Assembly: GCA_002964805.2 (NCBI GenBank)
Contig: PUDQ02000089.1
Location: 558,001 to 622,000, forward strand
DNA length: 64,000 bases
DNA from: Trametes villosa
Taxonomy: Eukaryota > Basidiomycota > Agaricomycetes > Polyporales > Polyporaceae
Direction of reading: 5' to 3'
The translations under genes were made by a program, and so were the position numbers. The notes under the pieces were generated by a model. It saw only the letters and a list, made by a program, of their open reading frames with translations. It was not told the DNA's origin and searched no databases. Positions within the stretch are counted from its first letter, which is position 1. Every line of letters starts with the position of its first letter. Positions 40,501 through 56,400 of this stretch are shown in pieces.

Positions 40501-43500
40501 CACGAAGTCGAATCGAGTCTACACGCTCTCGTAAGTCACGAGAACCCCGTCTATTCGCTGACTACCATATTACACGCATACATCCGTCTACGGGCGAGGC
40601 GACCTCACAAGAACCCCCGAAGCCCGATAAAACCGCCCTCAACACTCTCTCCTCCACACCAGGTTTTTCCCTCCTTCGATTCGCACTCGCGCGTTTCAAG
40701 GGTCCAAGCCTCTCGCGTCTCATCGTCTCAACGTCTCTCGTCTCTCGTCTCCCACCGCTCACGCATACGTCAGAAGCAGAAATATATTCGTAAGCCCTCG
40801 TCTACCGTCTCGACACTTATCTTCGTCTCGTATAGCGCTCGTCACCTGAGCATCCTACGGCCGAGGCAACCTCAATCGAACCCCCATCAACGAAGAAGCG
40901 CATATACCCCTCCACACAGGTCGCTGGGGTCAGCTCCAAATTGGAGTGCGACATCCGCAACATCTCGCATTCATCCACAGCGCTCAGTTGCAAACTTGCG
41001 TGCGCTGTTTGCATGCTCTTTCAAGAAGAGCCCGCCGAGCCTCGTCGCGGCGGTCGCGCTGACCCCAGATCGAGAGCAGGCTGTCGAGTCTCCGAGACCT
41101 CGCCGAAGGCACGACCGCGCGACCATTGACCAGGACACCCGACAACCCCCCCCCCAACAACAACGCATCTCCCTATGCCCTATGCCTCATCGGCATCTTC
41201 CTTGCTTGCCAAACACTAGCACGAGGAAGTGTATCAGGGGATGCACGCAATGTATCCCTGGCACCTGGTATTAGAAGATTGTATGGCGGCCTTCGATGCC
41301 ATCGTACTACCTGTTCGCCGCTTGTCGATGAAACGTGCGTATGCGGAGGATGGCCAAGGCTCTCAAAGGCTTCGGCCAGGCTTGTTGTGAGCGATTTTGG
41401 CGGGGCGGGGGTAGACGCCTGCTAACCGAGGGCACCGCCCTGGAGGGAGTGATGGGGATTGGAAGTCCGAAGGGAGCTGTTGAAAAGGCGTCCGTTGCCA
41501 GTGCGTCCTCCTCTAGGACGACCACCGCGTCAACCTTCCCTTCCCGCCTCCGCCTCCTCTCCTCCTCCGGGACCCTCCTCTCTCTACCCCTCCCTGTCTT
41601 TCCTCCGTGACTTGTCGGTGATCTTCCTTTCTGTCTTTACGACTCCAGATCCGTTCTCCCTCGATCAGTCGCCCTATTGACACCGCCATGTTCTCGTCTA
41701 CCCTCTCCTTCGCCGCCCTGGCCTTCGCGCTCGTCGCGCCCACCGCAGTCAACGCTCACGGCTTCATTCACAACTACGTGATCGACAGCAAGAGCTACTC
41801 TGGCTGGCTCCCGTTCACCGACCCGTAAGCACCACCCCGATCCGCCTGCGTGGCGCACGGACTGAACGGAAACCGCTAGCTACGAGAGCCCCGTTCCTAG
41901 CCGGATCGAGCGCAAGATCCCCGGTGACGGCCCTGGTACGTACTTACGCGCTACACGCAACCGGCGATCGTCTGCTAAACGCACGACGGATGCAGTCCTT
42001 GACGTCACTTCCCCCGATCTCGCCTGCAACAAGGGCGGCGCGTCCGGCGTCAAGGCCTTCGCCGCTGCTTCAGCCGGCAGCCAGGTCACTTTTGAGTGGG
42101 ACAACGTATGTATTACTTGTTGGCGATGAGAAGTTGCATACTGAGAAGTGCCTGCAGTGGCCCGCTGACCACTTGGGCCCGGTCACCACCTACATGGCGT
42201 CTTGCGGCGGCGATTGCACGTCTTTCGACTCTGGCAAGGCGCAGTGGTTCAAGATCGACGCTGCTGGCTACTCCAATGGCAAATGGGCTTCGGCTAAGCT
42301 CATTGACAACGGCGCCAAGTGGACCAGCACTATTCCCAGCCAGCTCAAGGCCGGCGAATACGTGAGTGTTCTTTGCTTAAATCCTCGGACTTATCTCCTG
42401 ACGCCGTCTCCGTAGTTGCTCCGTCATGAGATGTGCGTCAACGATCGTTATGTGGTTCGCACAGTGAATCTAACCATTCAACAGCATTGCCCTCCACGAT
42501 GCCGGCGCGCCTCAGTTCTACCCCAGCTGCGCGTATGTGCACCTCATGTCCTTTCGCCTGATCAGAACGCTAACTTCGATCCAGTCAGGTGAAGGTCACC
42601 GGTGGCGGAAGCCAGGTTCCCTCTGGTTCCTCCCTCGTGTCCATCCCGGGTCTGTACACGATCCAGGAGTTCCCTGACATCTGGTCGGACAACTTCAAGA
42701 GCTTTGCCATTCCCGGCCCCGCAGTTGCCTTCAGTGGCTCCAACAGCGGTTCTGGCGACTCTCAGCCCGCTACGACCTCCTCTACCCACGCCGCTACTTC
42801 TTCGGCTACCTCCCACACGGCGTCCTCGACGCAAGTGCACACCTCCGCGGAGACGTCCGCGCACGCCTCGGCGACGTCTGCTGCGTCCCACGCGTCCTCC
42901 GCTGCGGCCCAGACTTCCTCGGTTGCCTCCGCGTCGAAGCCCGCGTCGACGGGCACCGGACGGTGCTCGTCCAAGCGCAACCGCCGCGGCATGGTCAAGC
43001 GCAACGTCTCCCACCACGCCAAGCGCCACCACCATTGATTTCCTTTTCTTCCTTGCGTACGTCTCCTCCCCGCATCGCGGGAACGCGATCGAGTGGCCCC
43101 GCGCTGACCGCCGCACGCCGTTCTCCCGCAGGCTCTTGGCTGTCTCGAGATCTCGATATGCTTCAGAGAAGCACTGGTCGACGGGATCTCAATCGATGTC
43201 GATACGGACGGGTTGACTCCCCTCCGCGCACCGCTCGCACCGCGCCGGGGATAGAGTCCTCGCGCGCGGCTTCTCCTAACGTTATTCATTCCCCGCTGCT
43301 CGTCTCATACGATCCCCGCACGCTATGTATCGGTGCTGCTAGCCCGCACGACTGCTTTCGACGATTGTACCGGAATACAACGCGTCGTGTCCATGTTCCG
43401 AACCTTCTTCCTTCTGCTCCGTGTGTGTATGCGCCTGTCAGGAGCTCTAGAGCTTGGGCCACTCCTTCTCCTTACGATCCGCGAATGATCGCCGCTAGAA

Positions 43501-46500
43501 CCCACGCACTGCGTCTCCTGCGCGGTTTTCTAGTCACAGAAGCAAGGGCCGACCTAGAGCCCGCTCCCCGTTCAGAGCTCTGAGATTTGATTCCGTGGGC
43601 TGCTCGGAGGAGTCGTGTTACTCACCGCCGCGCGCCTGTCTCGCGGGGGGCGCGTGCAGTACAGTGCGCGCACCCCACAAACCCCGGCGTCGACGCTAGC
43701 GGATGCCACTGCAAGCGCACCGCACCGCACAGTGTTCCCCGGGCCTGCTTCTGATTGCCCCCGCTGTCAGCGCCGCCGCGGCGCGTGCGGGGTAGGGCGT
43801 GCTAAGCGAGGCGTACATAGATCCGCGCCCAGATTCGATAGGCTTCGCCCGCGCGCACAGGCTCGCCGTCCCGGGGGTGTGGGCGCGACCTGCCCCACGA
43901 CTCGTGAGTCGCTGTGGCACGCCCGGTGCAGTGTGCGCGGTACACTCGTGCAGCGTGCCCCGGCGCGATGGTTTTGCCCGTGCACGCTGCCCGCGGGCGT
44001 ACGGGGCGCGGAAGGCCATCACGGGCAGGCCGCCTGGAGGCGGCCACGCAGCGCGCTCCGGGCTCACGAGTGACGACGGGAGACCGGATGGAATTGGAGA
44101 GGATCTGCGATGCATGGGGTATACGTACTGCGCGGGATGACGAGTGGACAGCGAAGGAGTGCAGAGCGGGCCGAAGGCGCGAAGGCTTGCGAAGGTATAC
44201 GATTGGAAGCGGGCATATTACACATGACATAGTGGAGTAATAAGTGAGCTAGGGGCGAGAAGGGAATAGGGAGGGGCGCGTAGGGTACGGTGAGGTAATG
44301 ATATAGGCGATAATTCAGGACGCAGCGGCGGTATACATAATAGTGCAGTCACACAGAAGGGCGCGGACGTGCGCGGGACGAGGAGGTGTGGGAGGGACGG
44401 AGTGCGGGGACGTGATCGTCGAGATAGCAGATGCGATGCAATGACGGTGGTGAGAATGCGGCGATGGGGGCGATAACGAGCGGGAGGGTGCAGATGTAAC
44501 GGAGCAAGGTCCTGGGGCGAGTGTCACTGCGCTGCGGTACTTACGTTAAACACGGGCGAGCAAATAACGGGGCGGCGGTGGGAGTGGGACGGGTGCCAGA
44601 CGAGGGAAGACGCCGCGCGCGCGTGGCGCGGCGGGCGGTGCGCGAGAAGGAGGAGGTCGCGCGCGGGAGCGTGCCCGGGCACGCGAGGTGCGATGAAGCC
44701 GCGATTAGAACCCGGGGCGGGGGGAGAAGCGGCCATGTCTGTGCTGTTCCTCCTCATGGCTTCTCCGATGGGAAGACGGGCTGGGGGATGGGTTTAGGCG
44801 GCCGGAGGGGTGGTGCATGCCCCCCATGTCGCTGGACGGGCGCGACACGCTGTAGCCGGCCTGGCTGAGGCTCGAGGGGCCCATCGCGGACGGGTGGCCC
44901 CCGAACCCGCCTTGCGGCGGCAGGGACGCGGAGCCCGGCGCGTGGGACGCGGTCGGGTAGGGCTGGCTGGTCGTTGGCGGGGCGCTGGCTGCGGCCTGCC
45001 GCGAGCTCTGGCGCATTGCTTGCCGCTTGTTCTGGAACCTGTCGGCGTGCGAGGCGCGTCGGCGAGCATCAGCCATCAGTCAATTGGCGACGCGCGCGGG
45101 GCGCGTAGGACAAGGCGGGGACGCACCATATTTGCACGCTGCGTGCGGACATCCCCAGCTTCTTCGCGAGCTCTATGCGCTCCTCGGTAGAGGGGAACGC
45201 GGTGCGGTTGTAGGTCTCGTTGAGGACCTTGAGTTGCTCGGCGTCGGCGCGCTTGCGCTTCTTCTTAACGGGCTCCGCCTGCGGCTCCGGGGCGTAGGAC
45301 GTCGGCTGGACCACAGAGGGCACGCGGGGGTATGGGGAGGCACTGTGCCCGACGCCGGGGCGCATGGGTGCCGACCTGTCTACCATCGACCCGCGCCTTT
45401 GTGTGAGGCCCGAGGGGCCATCGAACGGCGGCATCGGGATGGATGGGGGTAGCGAGCGGGGATCGGGAGCGTTGGGGTAGAAGCTGTTTTGCTGCTGCTG
45501 CTGGTGCTGCTGAGGGAAGGGAGCATAGGACGTGTAGCCGCCAGTGGGCGAGCGAACTTGGCCTGCTGCCGTCATTGGGATGTGGGGATGCATCTGCGAT
45601 TGAGGATTAAGTGGGGGTAATGTACGGTCGTGAGGGTTCCCGATCATGTTCGGCGATGCGCGAGATGGGTATGAGCCGTAGGGTGTCTGCCCTTGGTATC
45701 GGGGATCTGATGAGAACGGCACGCCTTGCGGATGAGGTTGGGCTGGATGGCAGGGAGGGCGGAGGTAGACGTCATGAGTACGTGAAAGAACGTGGTGGAC
45801 GGCATACGTACCTTGATTGACTGGCCAGCCGGGTTGACCGTAGGGCGCTATGCTGGGATCGTTCCGGGGCTGCAGGGGATCTTGCTGGGGAAATTGATGA
45901 GAAGGGTCAGGAACTGCATTGAGTAGAGACGGTTGAGTTCATTCATACAGTATAAGGTACTCCGAAGGAGAACAGACCTGGAGAGCGTGAGGTTCGAAAC
46001 GGCGAAAAAAGAGGAGGCAGCACAGTTCGCCCACCCTGTCCGAGATGAAATAGTCCGCGACGCGAGCCGTTGTTATTGTTGTTGGTGTTGTTGTTGTTCC
46101 CTGTCGGGGTGCCTCTTCGGTTGGGACGCGGGAAACAGCCGTAATGAAAGTGGTCGTCCGGGTGTTGTTGATTCGACATGGAATATGTGAAGTGGGAGAT
46201 GTTGGGATCGTCGGAAGGTCCTGTAGGCCTTCAATTTGTACGTCTAGGTAGGCAGGACTGGGCATGGCCAGTCCCCCCTGAGCAACACTGGATTGCGCTA
46301 GCGCACCACCACGCACGTCGGCGAACGGCGACTCGCTGAAGACACCAGCCCTCACGACAGCGAGGCACGACAGCGAGGCGTGCAGCAACACCTCCACAAC
46401 CCGGCGAGGAGGGTGACGTCCCAAAGCAACACGAGGCAAGGGCAGTGGGGAGAGCGTGCCTCGGAACGACACAGTGTTGCTAAATCAGCGAGTGGGAAAG

Positions 46501-49002
46501 AGGCTATGGGGGCCGACGTCAAGGCTGAGGACTAGGGGGCGCGAGATGCGAGGATGTGTTTGCCTCATCAGCCGATGGATCGAGGTGCTGGGACGCGCGT
46601 TTTACGGGCCAGAGAAGGCGGTCCTGTGCATGGCCCTGGATAGCGCTGGAGTATCATCTGTGCCTCGTGTCTCCCTGCCGTGCGCGGTGCATCACGCTTG
46701 GGGGACCCGTTCGGCGATTTCCAAAGTCCATGCGCGGCCGAGAGGGCTCGGGGCAGCGAATTTTGCACCGGAAGAGGCCGCCGTTCTGGTGGTGCACGAC
46801 TCGGCGGAGGTCCCACATTCATTAAACGGCCGGTAGTCGCCCGGGCGCGAGACGTTCTGTTTGGGCGCACGGGACCAGCCGCTTGTTACTAAATTGAGGA
46901 GTCGATCCGGTATTCACGAGCTGGTATGAAATGCCGCATCGCTTGGCGCGGCCGATGGATAGTACGCGATACGGCAGGCGCAGTTTGGCGAAGGCGACAG
47001 AAAATACAAGGAGCACCCGCAGCGTCGAATAGGTCAGTGAGTTACCCAGATTGATCGGGCTGGAGTATTTCCCCCAGAGACCGAGAGGAATAGATAAACT
47101 TTGCGATCAGCTTCTTGCCCAACGTCCTGCAGCTTCACGGGACCACCGGGCCTTGTGTACGGCTCGGACTCGAGTCGCGAGCTGTGATCGGCGTCTTTAA
47201 ACCCGGTGCGCTGGGGGGGCGTGTCTGCGCCGTTGAGCAATCGATGTTCTGATACGAGCAGAGGACCCTGGAGAATACAGCACGTCCTGGGTGATGTCTT
47301 CTGGCAAGCATTCGCGAAGAGGCCCGAGGCGGGGGGCAGAGCGCAGGGTCGAGAGGAAAGAGCGAAGCGTTGTTTTCGTTGTACGTACGTGACAGGTGAC
47401 CCGTCACCAGACGTGATTGCCGAATCGGGCGGGTCGCGGTCCGAAGCGCAAGGGTGGCGGAGCGCCCTCCGTCCTCGACGCCGACGACGACGAGCACGAG
47501 CTCGACGACCATGGCCTCGCCGCGCCGGCCGCTCCCCACTCCGCCAGTCAGCGCGCCGCGCAATGAATGGGACAACTTCTATCCGCATGGCGGTCTGCCA
47601 GGCGGTCTCCCCGACATGTATCCGTACGGAAACGCTTACTCGGCGCCATACCCTTACCATCCCGCCAGTCCTCCCCCGGCCCCAGTAACGCCCGAATACG
47701 ACCCTCCGTCGGCGACCCTTAGGGGAGGAACACTCTTGCACAAGGGTTTCTATGACCTTCTCTCGCTAATTCCCTCGATTCCGTCCACCCCGTCCCCATC
47801 GCGACTCTTCTGGCCGCGCGCTCCGAGTGCAGATCCCGAGCCCATTGCTGGTCCCAGATATGAAGAGATTGGAAGTAATGTGACGCCCCCTCCGAAACAA
47901 CCAGCTCCGCCGATGTCTCCTGCTGTACCGCCGTCTCCGAGGAACCTGAAAGCGAGGAGAATAAGCAAAGATATGGTATCGAAGCCTACCGGATTCATGT
48001 ATGTGCCGCCCTCATTTGTCTGCGTATCTGCACTAGAACTTGTGTGCCGCCCTAGCCACCTCGTCCATGCCTCCGATGCCGACCAAGCGGAAGCGCTTCT
48101 CACCCGCTGGGGGCCCGAGGGGCAGGGGAAACTTGGCGGTAAGAGCATGTCCCTGCTGCGTCGAGCGCGCCTCCTCACCCCCAGAGGCAGACCCCCGCTG
48201 GGCCGACCCCATCAAGAATTTGATCAGGTACACAAACCAGGCAAGAGCGATTAACGAGGTCGTCAGCGCGATGAAGCCTACGCCCTCCGACGTTCCTTCA
48301 CCTCCACCCCTCCGAGTCGTGAACGGTATGAGCACTACGACCTCGTCTATCATCACGACTGCTGCGCGCGAGAACGTCTCATTGGGGCAGTTGTCACCCA
48401 CATTACAGCCCCATTCGCCGATCCTCCAGTCGCCGCCATCTCCCACGCCGGCTCAACTTTCTCCAAGTCTGGGACAGCCGGGTAACTCCACCATTCGATG
48501 GACTGCCGGCCTGCCTGCGCACCCCGAACACGAGCAAGAAGACGCAGCCGCTATGGACCCGGACAGGGACCTGCCGGAAATTCCCACTCCCCGTCCCAAG
48601 AAGCCGATCACACCGTCTCTGGCCACCCTGGAGAAAGCCGTCGCTGCAAAGATATTTTTCGAGAACTTATACTTTCCTCTCTTCCGTCACCCGCCATCTC
48701 GTGAGCAGAGGCGCGTAGCACTGGAGAAGGAAATGGCAAATATGCAGCTTAGCGAGGCCCAGAAGGAGAATATCCGTCGCCGTTGGCGTCAGAACGAGAC
48801 CGACTATTTGCGTGAGCGCCGTCGCAAGGTCGACGCCAGCGCATTCGTCAAGCTCAAGACCATCGGACATGGTTAGACAGCTCCATGTGAACGGCCTTCG
48901 GCTAGCTAATCTCTTGTCTATTGTGTGATGCAGGTGCCTTCGGGGTTGTTTCCCTTGTTCGTGAGCGTTCTACCGGGCAGCTATATGCCATGAAACAGGT
49001 AA

Positions 49003-49353
<351 letters not shown>

Positions 49354-50272
49354 TGAAGAAGACTTTACCCGGTTCTATGTCGCAGAGGTCCGAGTTTCTC
49401 TCCTTCAATCATGTGCTGAGCATTGCTCATCCGTGATTTCATTGCGCTCATTTCGCACTTTCCTTGTGGTCGCGGCGCTCAGATGGTCTTAGCCATCGAA
49501 TCATGTCACAAGCATGGGTTCATTCATCGGGACATTAAGCCGGACGTGGGTATCGCGACATTTCCACCGCTGTCTACGTGGACAATAGGCATCGGAGCGG
49601 TGCCGGAGACCGGCGGAAGCTAATATTCGTTCCCTCCGCACAGAACTTTTTATTCGACCCGGAAGGCCACATCAAGCTGAGCGACTTCGGCCTCGCGTGA
49701 GTGAGACTTTCCCACAGGCCGGAGGGCCCCTCTGACAAATTTTCCGCCCTCTTCACCCCGCTACCTTGCTCACAGCACTGACCTGCACTGGGCGCACGAC
49801 ACCTCCTGTCCGTACCCTTGCCTCGCCCTTCACCGCTCCCGGACTCACCCTATTCTTGGTAGACTACGAGCAACAGCGTTTGCATCTCCTTCACAAGCAT
49901 GGCATCGACCTCGAAGACAGTCACGGCCTTGGGGATGGCATGCGGACCAAGCGCCTCGACCGCAAGGAAGTCGAACGACTCATGGGCGGCGGAGACGGGC
50001 AAAGTGGGGTCTTCACATGGAGGGAGAAGCACCGTCGCAAGGTAAGCTGCGTCTCGCTGTCAAACCCCGTCCACAGCATCGGCATGGCATCTAATCCCCG
50101 CCCGACGTACCACCGCCCAGCTGGCATACTCCGTGTGAGTGTCTCCGCGATGTCCGGGTCGTTGTCGCCACATTAACGTCCATCATCGTTGCCTTCCATG
50201 CCACGTCAGCTGCGGCACAAACTCGTACAGTGAGCGTTCAAGGTGTACATGCCGTTTCCCGCCCTTCGCTGA

Positions 50273-50422
<150 letters not shown>

Positions 50423-53400
50423 TGACATGCACGTCTGGCCAGCTTCCCGCCCTTCGTCAGCAATTCGGTCAGTCCTTGTACTTTCTTTGTACCTCCGGCA
50501 ACTGACCGTCTACCTGCTGATGCATCACACGCCCCCTCTCTGCATCGTCATTCGTGATCCAGCGGCACGTCACCCGTCAGAAAATCTTGAACTGGAAGCA
50601 ATCTCTCCGATTCCCCTCCCGCCCTAGGGTCTCGCACGAAGCAGTCAATCTGATGGAGCAGCTCCTCTGCGAGCCGGAAGACCGTCTCGGATCGCAGGCA
50701 TCGTCCTCCGTTAGCAGGCCCAACTCCATGATTGTGCAGGCGCGGCGCAGCGGTTTCATCACGCCGCAGGGCACCCTGGGCAGCGTGGACGGCGCACACC
50801 TGATCAAGGTCTGCACCCGTCGGTGCCGAGCTCGCTTCACTGCTGACGTCCGCACAGGCTCATCCGTGGTTCCGAGGCATCGATTGGGAGAATATCCACA
50901 GATATCCGGCCCCGTACCGGCCTGACCTGAGCCACCCGGAGGACACCAGGCACTTCGACGACGACATCCCCGCTGAGGTGAGTCACCGCTGTCGAGCTAG
51001 CACGCCTCGCTGCAATCAATGTTGATCAATCGCCCGACGGGTAGCCCCTCGCGCCCGCCAACGGCGCGGCTGCGGATGCGACCCGAGATCCGCTCCTGCG
51101 CGACAAGGTTCACGGCGGGGAGATTCTCGAAGTCCGGAAGGCCCTCGCGTTCGCCGGCTTCACGCACAAGAGCCCTCGTGCTATCAGCTACGTCCGGGCT
51201 GACAAGGCGTTCGACCCTGAGCCTGATACGTACGGGCAAGCCGAGCCGGAGAGAGGCCGTTCTGCGTTCCGCGAGGCCCGGGACGTCGGCACTGGACGGG
51301 CCATGTCGCTATAGTTCACGAACGCTACGATCCCTGACGCAACGCCCCAAGCACGAGTCACCGCGCCCGCTTTAGCTCATACCCTCGCGGCTCCCTCCAC
51401 CCCGATATCCCAGCGAAGAGCGCGGACAGTACCCGCCATCGAGATGTCTTGGAAGTATCCCCCTCATGTACCACCACCATCTACCGCCCGTTCCGCGCGC
51501 GCCGTATATCTATACCGTCCCGTCCTGTACGCTGCTCGATTTGTTTACATTAGTGAGATCTAATCTCCACAAGTGTGTACAACGCATAACATCACCGCGT
51601 GGCGGCCGCACCCATCACGCCCGGTCCTGGACCTACAACGAGCGAGGGGGCGATTAGGCGACTTCGACGGCTTCCCTGCTGTCGATTCGGGCAAGACCGG
51701 CTGCGTGGCCGCACGCGTGCCCTGCCACTGCCGGCACGCTGCACATGGCAACCACACGGCGCGCGATTCGCAATTGCCGGACAGGAATGCCCAGTACCGT
51801 AGACGGGGCGCTGCTCTATCGCAGCCTGCGGCCGTCGCACTGTCGCAGATGGCGGCGTGAGTGCAGGACGGCGCGAGGATACCGGCGGCGGCTGAGCGCG
51901 CGGAGGCTAACTCTAATCGCAGTTCGATGTCGTCGTGCGGGGGTAGACCCCTTGCCAGGATCGACGTCGTCGTGCTCATATCGGTTAGTTCATGGGCAGC
52001 CCGAGTCTACAGGCCGACATGAAAGCCGTTTCCAAGGTCACACAGAGCGAGGCTATCGCGACGGCCGCCGGCGTCCAGCTCCTGAGCTAGTGGGGATAGG
52101 CAGGTGAGACTTGACAGCGGTAGCCCATCCGCGAGGCTCGCCACTGCGCTGGCTCAGCTTCTGCGCAACACGTGCCTGAGGTGCGCGTACGGCGTGTGGA
52201 CTGCGCAAAGGAGCCCCGGGTGGGACCGAGTTGCCTGCCTCGCGGTGCCTCGGGGATGTCCCGCTCAGGCTGGGCAGCGTCAGGGTCGCCGATGTGTGGC
52301 TTTGCAGCGCGCGATCGAGCGCGCCGAGACGATCCTAGAGCGACATGAGTCCTGCGTGCGCATCGTTTACCTCACAGGTCGCGCGGCGCGGTGTAGCAGC
52401 TGAGCTGCGAGGGAGCAGGCCGCGGGGCCCATTCAGTTGGCGAGGCGTAGACGGCCCTTCGCTGGCCTTGAATGCGGGGCGAGTGTTCCCGCACGTTGGC
52501 GCACGATGAAGAGGGGTTTCGCGTAACGTACAAGCGAAGGCACATAACCCAGGGTCGACGCAGCGGTGTTCTCGAAGGTGTACATCTCGGGTACAAGGTG
52601 TTTGGTAACAACCACAGTTTAGTTCGCAACGAGGGCGTCCAGATCACAGAACTCCATCATGATGTGGAGTACGATGGACATCGACGAGGACAAGCGAGAG
52701 CTTCATGGACTTGTACCTCATCATTATCGTTCTACAGAGCAGTGAGCATCGGTCATGCGTACTCGTGCGCAGCCCTGCACGCCATTTCGTGAGAGAGGTA
52801 TTGGTCAGTGAGCAGAATAGAAACGTACGTTGTATCTATCTGAGCGACTGCCACTGCATCGTTGGGCCTCGGCAGACTCCTTCCAACGATGCGCCATTCC
52901 CAGAAAGGCAACCGTTCAAGAACGAGTGATTGACGCCGATGCAGAGCGGAGTAGACCAGCCCCAATGAAATGTGGACTTTCTTGGCCAAGAAGGGTTACC
53001 TGCCGAGTAAGAAATGCTTCGGTGGCCTCGTGTAAAAGACCCTTACGTCTGCGAGACGCCATACTAGCAGGGTCGTTACCCATTATACTCGTATATGGCA
53101 GGCCATTGGGAAGCAATGTCCATTATCTGATACGTACTGTACTAAACGGTGGGTGTCAGCGAAGATTCAGAACCCGCGCGCGCGAGAATGCAGCCTTCGT
53201 ACCTGGGGTATGCCACACTGGGCCACACGCGGATCTTACGGCATCCCCGCCCTCATGTTGTCATACTGGCTCCCTTCATACTGCAGCCAGTTCGGGCTGC
53301 GGTCGAGCTCGCCCATCGCGTCTTTCACGACCGCAACGAGGCTCTGGCCGGGCTGCGGCTCCTTGCCCGGCCCGCCCTCCATGCCCTCGCGCGGGGCCCC

Positions 53401-56400
53401 CTTGTCCCCGCTGAGCTCCCAGAACATGCTGCCGCGGAGGCCCTCGCGCCGGATATACTCGCCCTTCCAGTGCCCGACGGTCTCGTTGTCGAAGCTCACC
53501 ATCTCCTTCTTCTGGTAGTCGTACGACCAGCTCGCGCCGAGCTTGTCGTCCTGGAACACGTACGCGCCGGGCAGTGGGAGGGCGCGATAGTCGTACGAGC
53601 CCTGCTCCCAGCTGCCGGGCCCGACGCCCTGGAACGGCTTGCCTGGACCCTCCGTGTTCATGAAGCTTCGTCCGTAGAGGGGAATGCCCATGACGATCTT
53701 GTCGCGGGCGACACCCTGAGAGATGTACCAGTTGATGGCCTGGGATGCGCTGAGAGGGCCCCCGAAGATGTTCGCCTGATGGCCCGCGATACTGTCCCAA
53801 GAACCGGCTGCGGCAGAACCTTCGTGTCAGTAGGATAACGCAGAGATGAAGTGCCCGCAACGAACCGAAGTCGTAAGCCATCATATTCCAGAAGTCGAGG
53901 GATCGGTCCATCTCCTGCACATGCAGTTTCTGGTAGTGATCTTTGCCGCACGGTGCTGCGATCTGTATGCCGTACGAGTGCTGAGCATGCGTTCCGCGAA
54001 GCAAATGGCAGGTTGGCTCACTGTTAATAAGAACCTGTAGTTCGCGCCCTTTCGCCGCGCATGGGCGTCAAGGCCTTCCCGCAGCTCACGCAGCAGGTCT
54101 ACGTAACCGCGCGCCTGTGCATCGTTCTGCGGATATTCGTAGTCGATGTCGAGACCATCCAGGCCGTTGTCCTCCAGGAGGCGGATAGAAGACGCCACGA
54201 ACTTCGACCGGAGCGCGGGGTTCACGACGATGGGATGGAAGGTGGGCGAATACGTCCACCCGCCGATGGAGAGAATGAGCTTCAGGTGACGGTGTTTCTT
54301 CTTCAGGTTGTAGAGCGCCTTGAAGTTGCCGTACAGGTTCTTGCCCTGGTCATTCCAGGAGTCACCCGGGTAATGGATCTCTTGGTCGGCCCAGGTATCC
54401 GACAGGAAGACTTCGCCGGTGTCGGCTTTCAAGTTCGCGAATGCGTAGAGGATGTGTCTACGCCTAAATGTCAGCAATATGGAAGTAAAGAGGGGGCCGG
54501 TAACGTACGTGAGGTTGTCAGCAGGAATGAGCGACGGCGGGTACTTTCTTCCATAGATTCCCCTGCAAGGGAATTGAGCAACTCCCGGGAAGTTGCTGCC
54601 GACGTCTGATAGCACTCACCAGTTCACGAAGCTATAGCGTTCGGATAAGGATGAGTGTTGCCATACGCAGATCGATGCCGGAAAGCACTCACTAGCCGAC
54701 GCTGTACTTTCCACCGGCACTCATGTCGCTGTCAGTGGCGTTCGCGGGTATGCTCGGCTGTGCGGGTTCCTGGACGATGTCGACGGCTTCTTCGCTCTGT
54801 CCCGGTGAGATATCGGGGACCAAATCAAGCACCGCTCTTTCCGCCGACCACTGCTCCGATCGGTAGGCTGCTAGAGAGACGAGGGAGATGGTGACGGCAA
54901 AGAGCAGGATTCTTCGGACGGTCACCAGACGAGAGCGCGCTTTCTGGGGAGATGGAGGTGTCTGAGACGGGGGCTGCGAGTCGGACTCTGAGGGAAGCGG
55001 TTCGTACGACGGTTCGGGCATACTCTCCGCACGCTCTGCGCAGTCACCGACCTCGTCGTATTGCGGCACGAATGACCGCGGCTCTTGCCGGTTGTTGACC
55101 TCATCGCTTGTAGCTTGCACGTGATAAGACGCGTCGCGTCGCGTGTATATCAGCGCGACGCGGTTTCGACGCGGTATCAGCGTGGGCGATGCGGAATCTT
55201 ACAGGACTAGCCACAAACAACGAGATACATTCTACGGGGCTACCGGAGCACAAACATCGGAAGCCGGCACATCCAAACACATCCGCCGTGAATACCTCCG
55301 GATCGAGGGCCGCACCACCGGCGAGAAACCCTTCAGCAGAGACAGGGCAGATGGAGCGTAACAAGCGTGCACGATGCGCCCGCAGGCGTATCGTTCCCTT
55401 CCTGGAAGAAGACGTCGTACACATCCGGGTCGCTCGTGGTGCACGCGAGGAAGTTCAGCTGGCGCGGCGCAGTGGTGATGATCGTGTCGCCCTCGAGGCC
55501 CCAGTCCTTGGTGCGCGCGACGGCGTCGAACGTGAGCGGCTTGTACGAGGTCGCCGCGCTGTCGTCGACGTTCAGGAACAGCTTCGAGCCGTCCGCGCCG
55601 TCCAGGGAGATCGCGCTGCCGATCGTGAAGTACCCTGAGGACGCCTCAGGCCCGAGCACGGGCTTCCCGCCTGCGCAGATGATAGGAGTCAGTGCTCAGC
55701 GCTGCGCGGGTGGTGCCCCGCGGGCAGGCGAGGAGGACGAGCAGGGTGCGTACCGTCGTTCTGCAGGTAGAAGTGGTAGACGGGAGCCTGATCGGCGCGG
55801 ATCTGGGACCCGGTCGGCGTTGCACCACTCGCGGTGGAGGTGGGACCCTGCGGCGCCGTCGCCGTGGGCGGAGGCGCGGTTGGGGTAGGGGGGATCGTCG
55901 TGATGGGCGCTGTGCTCGCGGGTTCGGACGCAGCCCCGGGGATGCACTGCGAGTAGTCTGCGGGCGGCGCCCGTCAATAGCGGAGCTGCGCACCAGCACC
56001 AATCGCACGTACAGTCATTTTGCACTGTGCAGACTGCCCCCGCAGCGCACGTCGTGCTGCCTGCCCTGTAATAAGTCTCAGACCCTGAACCATTGCGTTG
56101 GAATGAGCGGGGCGGGAGCGACTCACCAGCCTACACCACCGCACTGCCCCCAGAGAGGGGATTGCGCCAAGGCCTGCGAGGCAAGGACGAGAACGCCGGA
56201 GGCGAGGAGGATGCCGTGGAACATGTTGGCAGTAATGTCGTGGCCCGGCGCGTGTAGCGGAGTGGCATGGCTCGCTGGCGTGATATACGAGTTCGGAGTA
56301 AGACTGGGTAAACCTCGTCGTGGTCGAGTTGGCCACGCGAGGTTGTCCCATTTATACCTGCGGCGGCACTTTTCTTCGGTATGTTTGTCGATTGGCCACG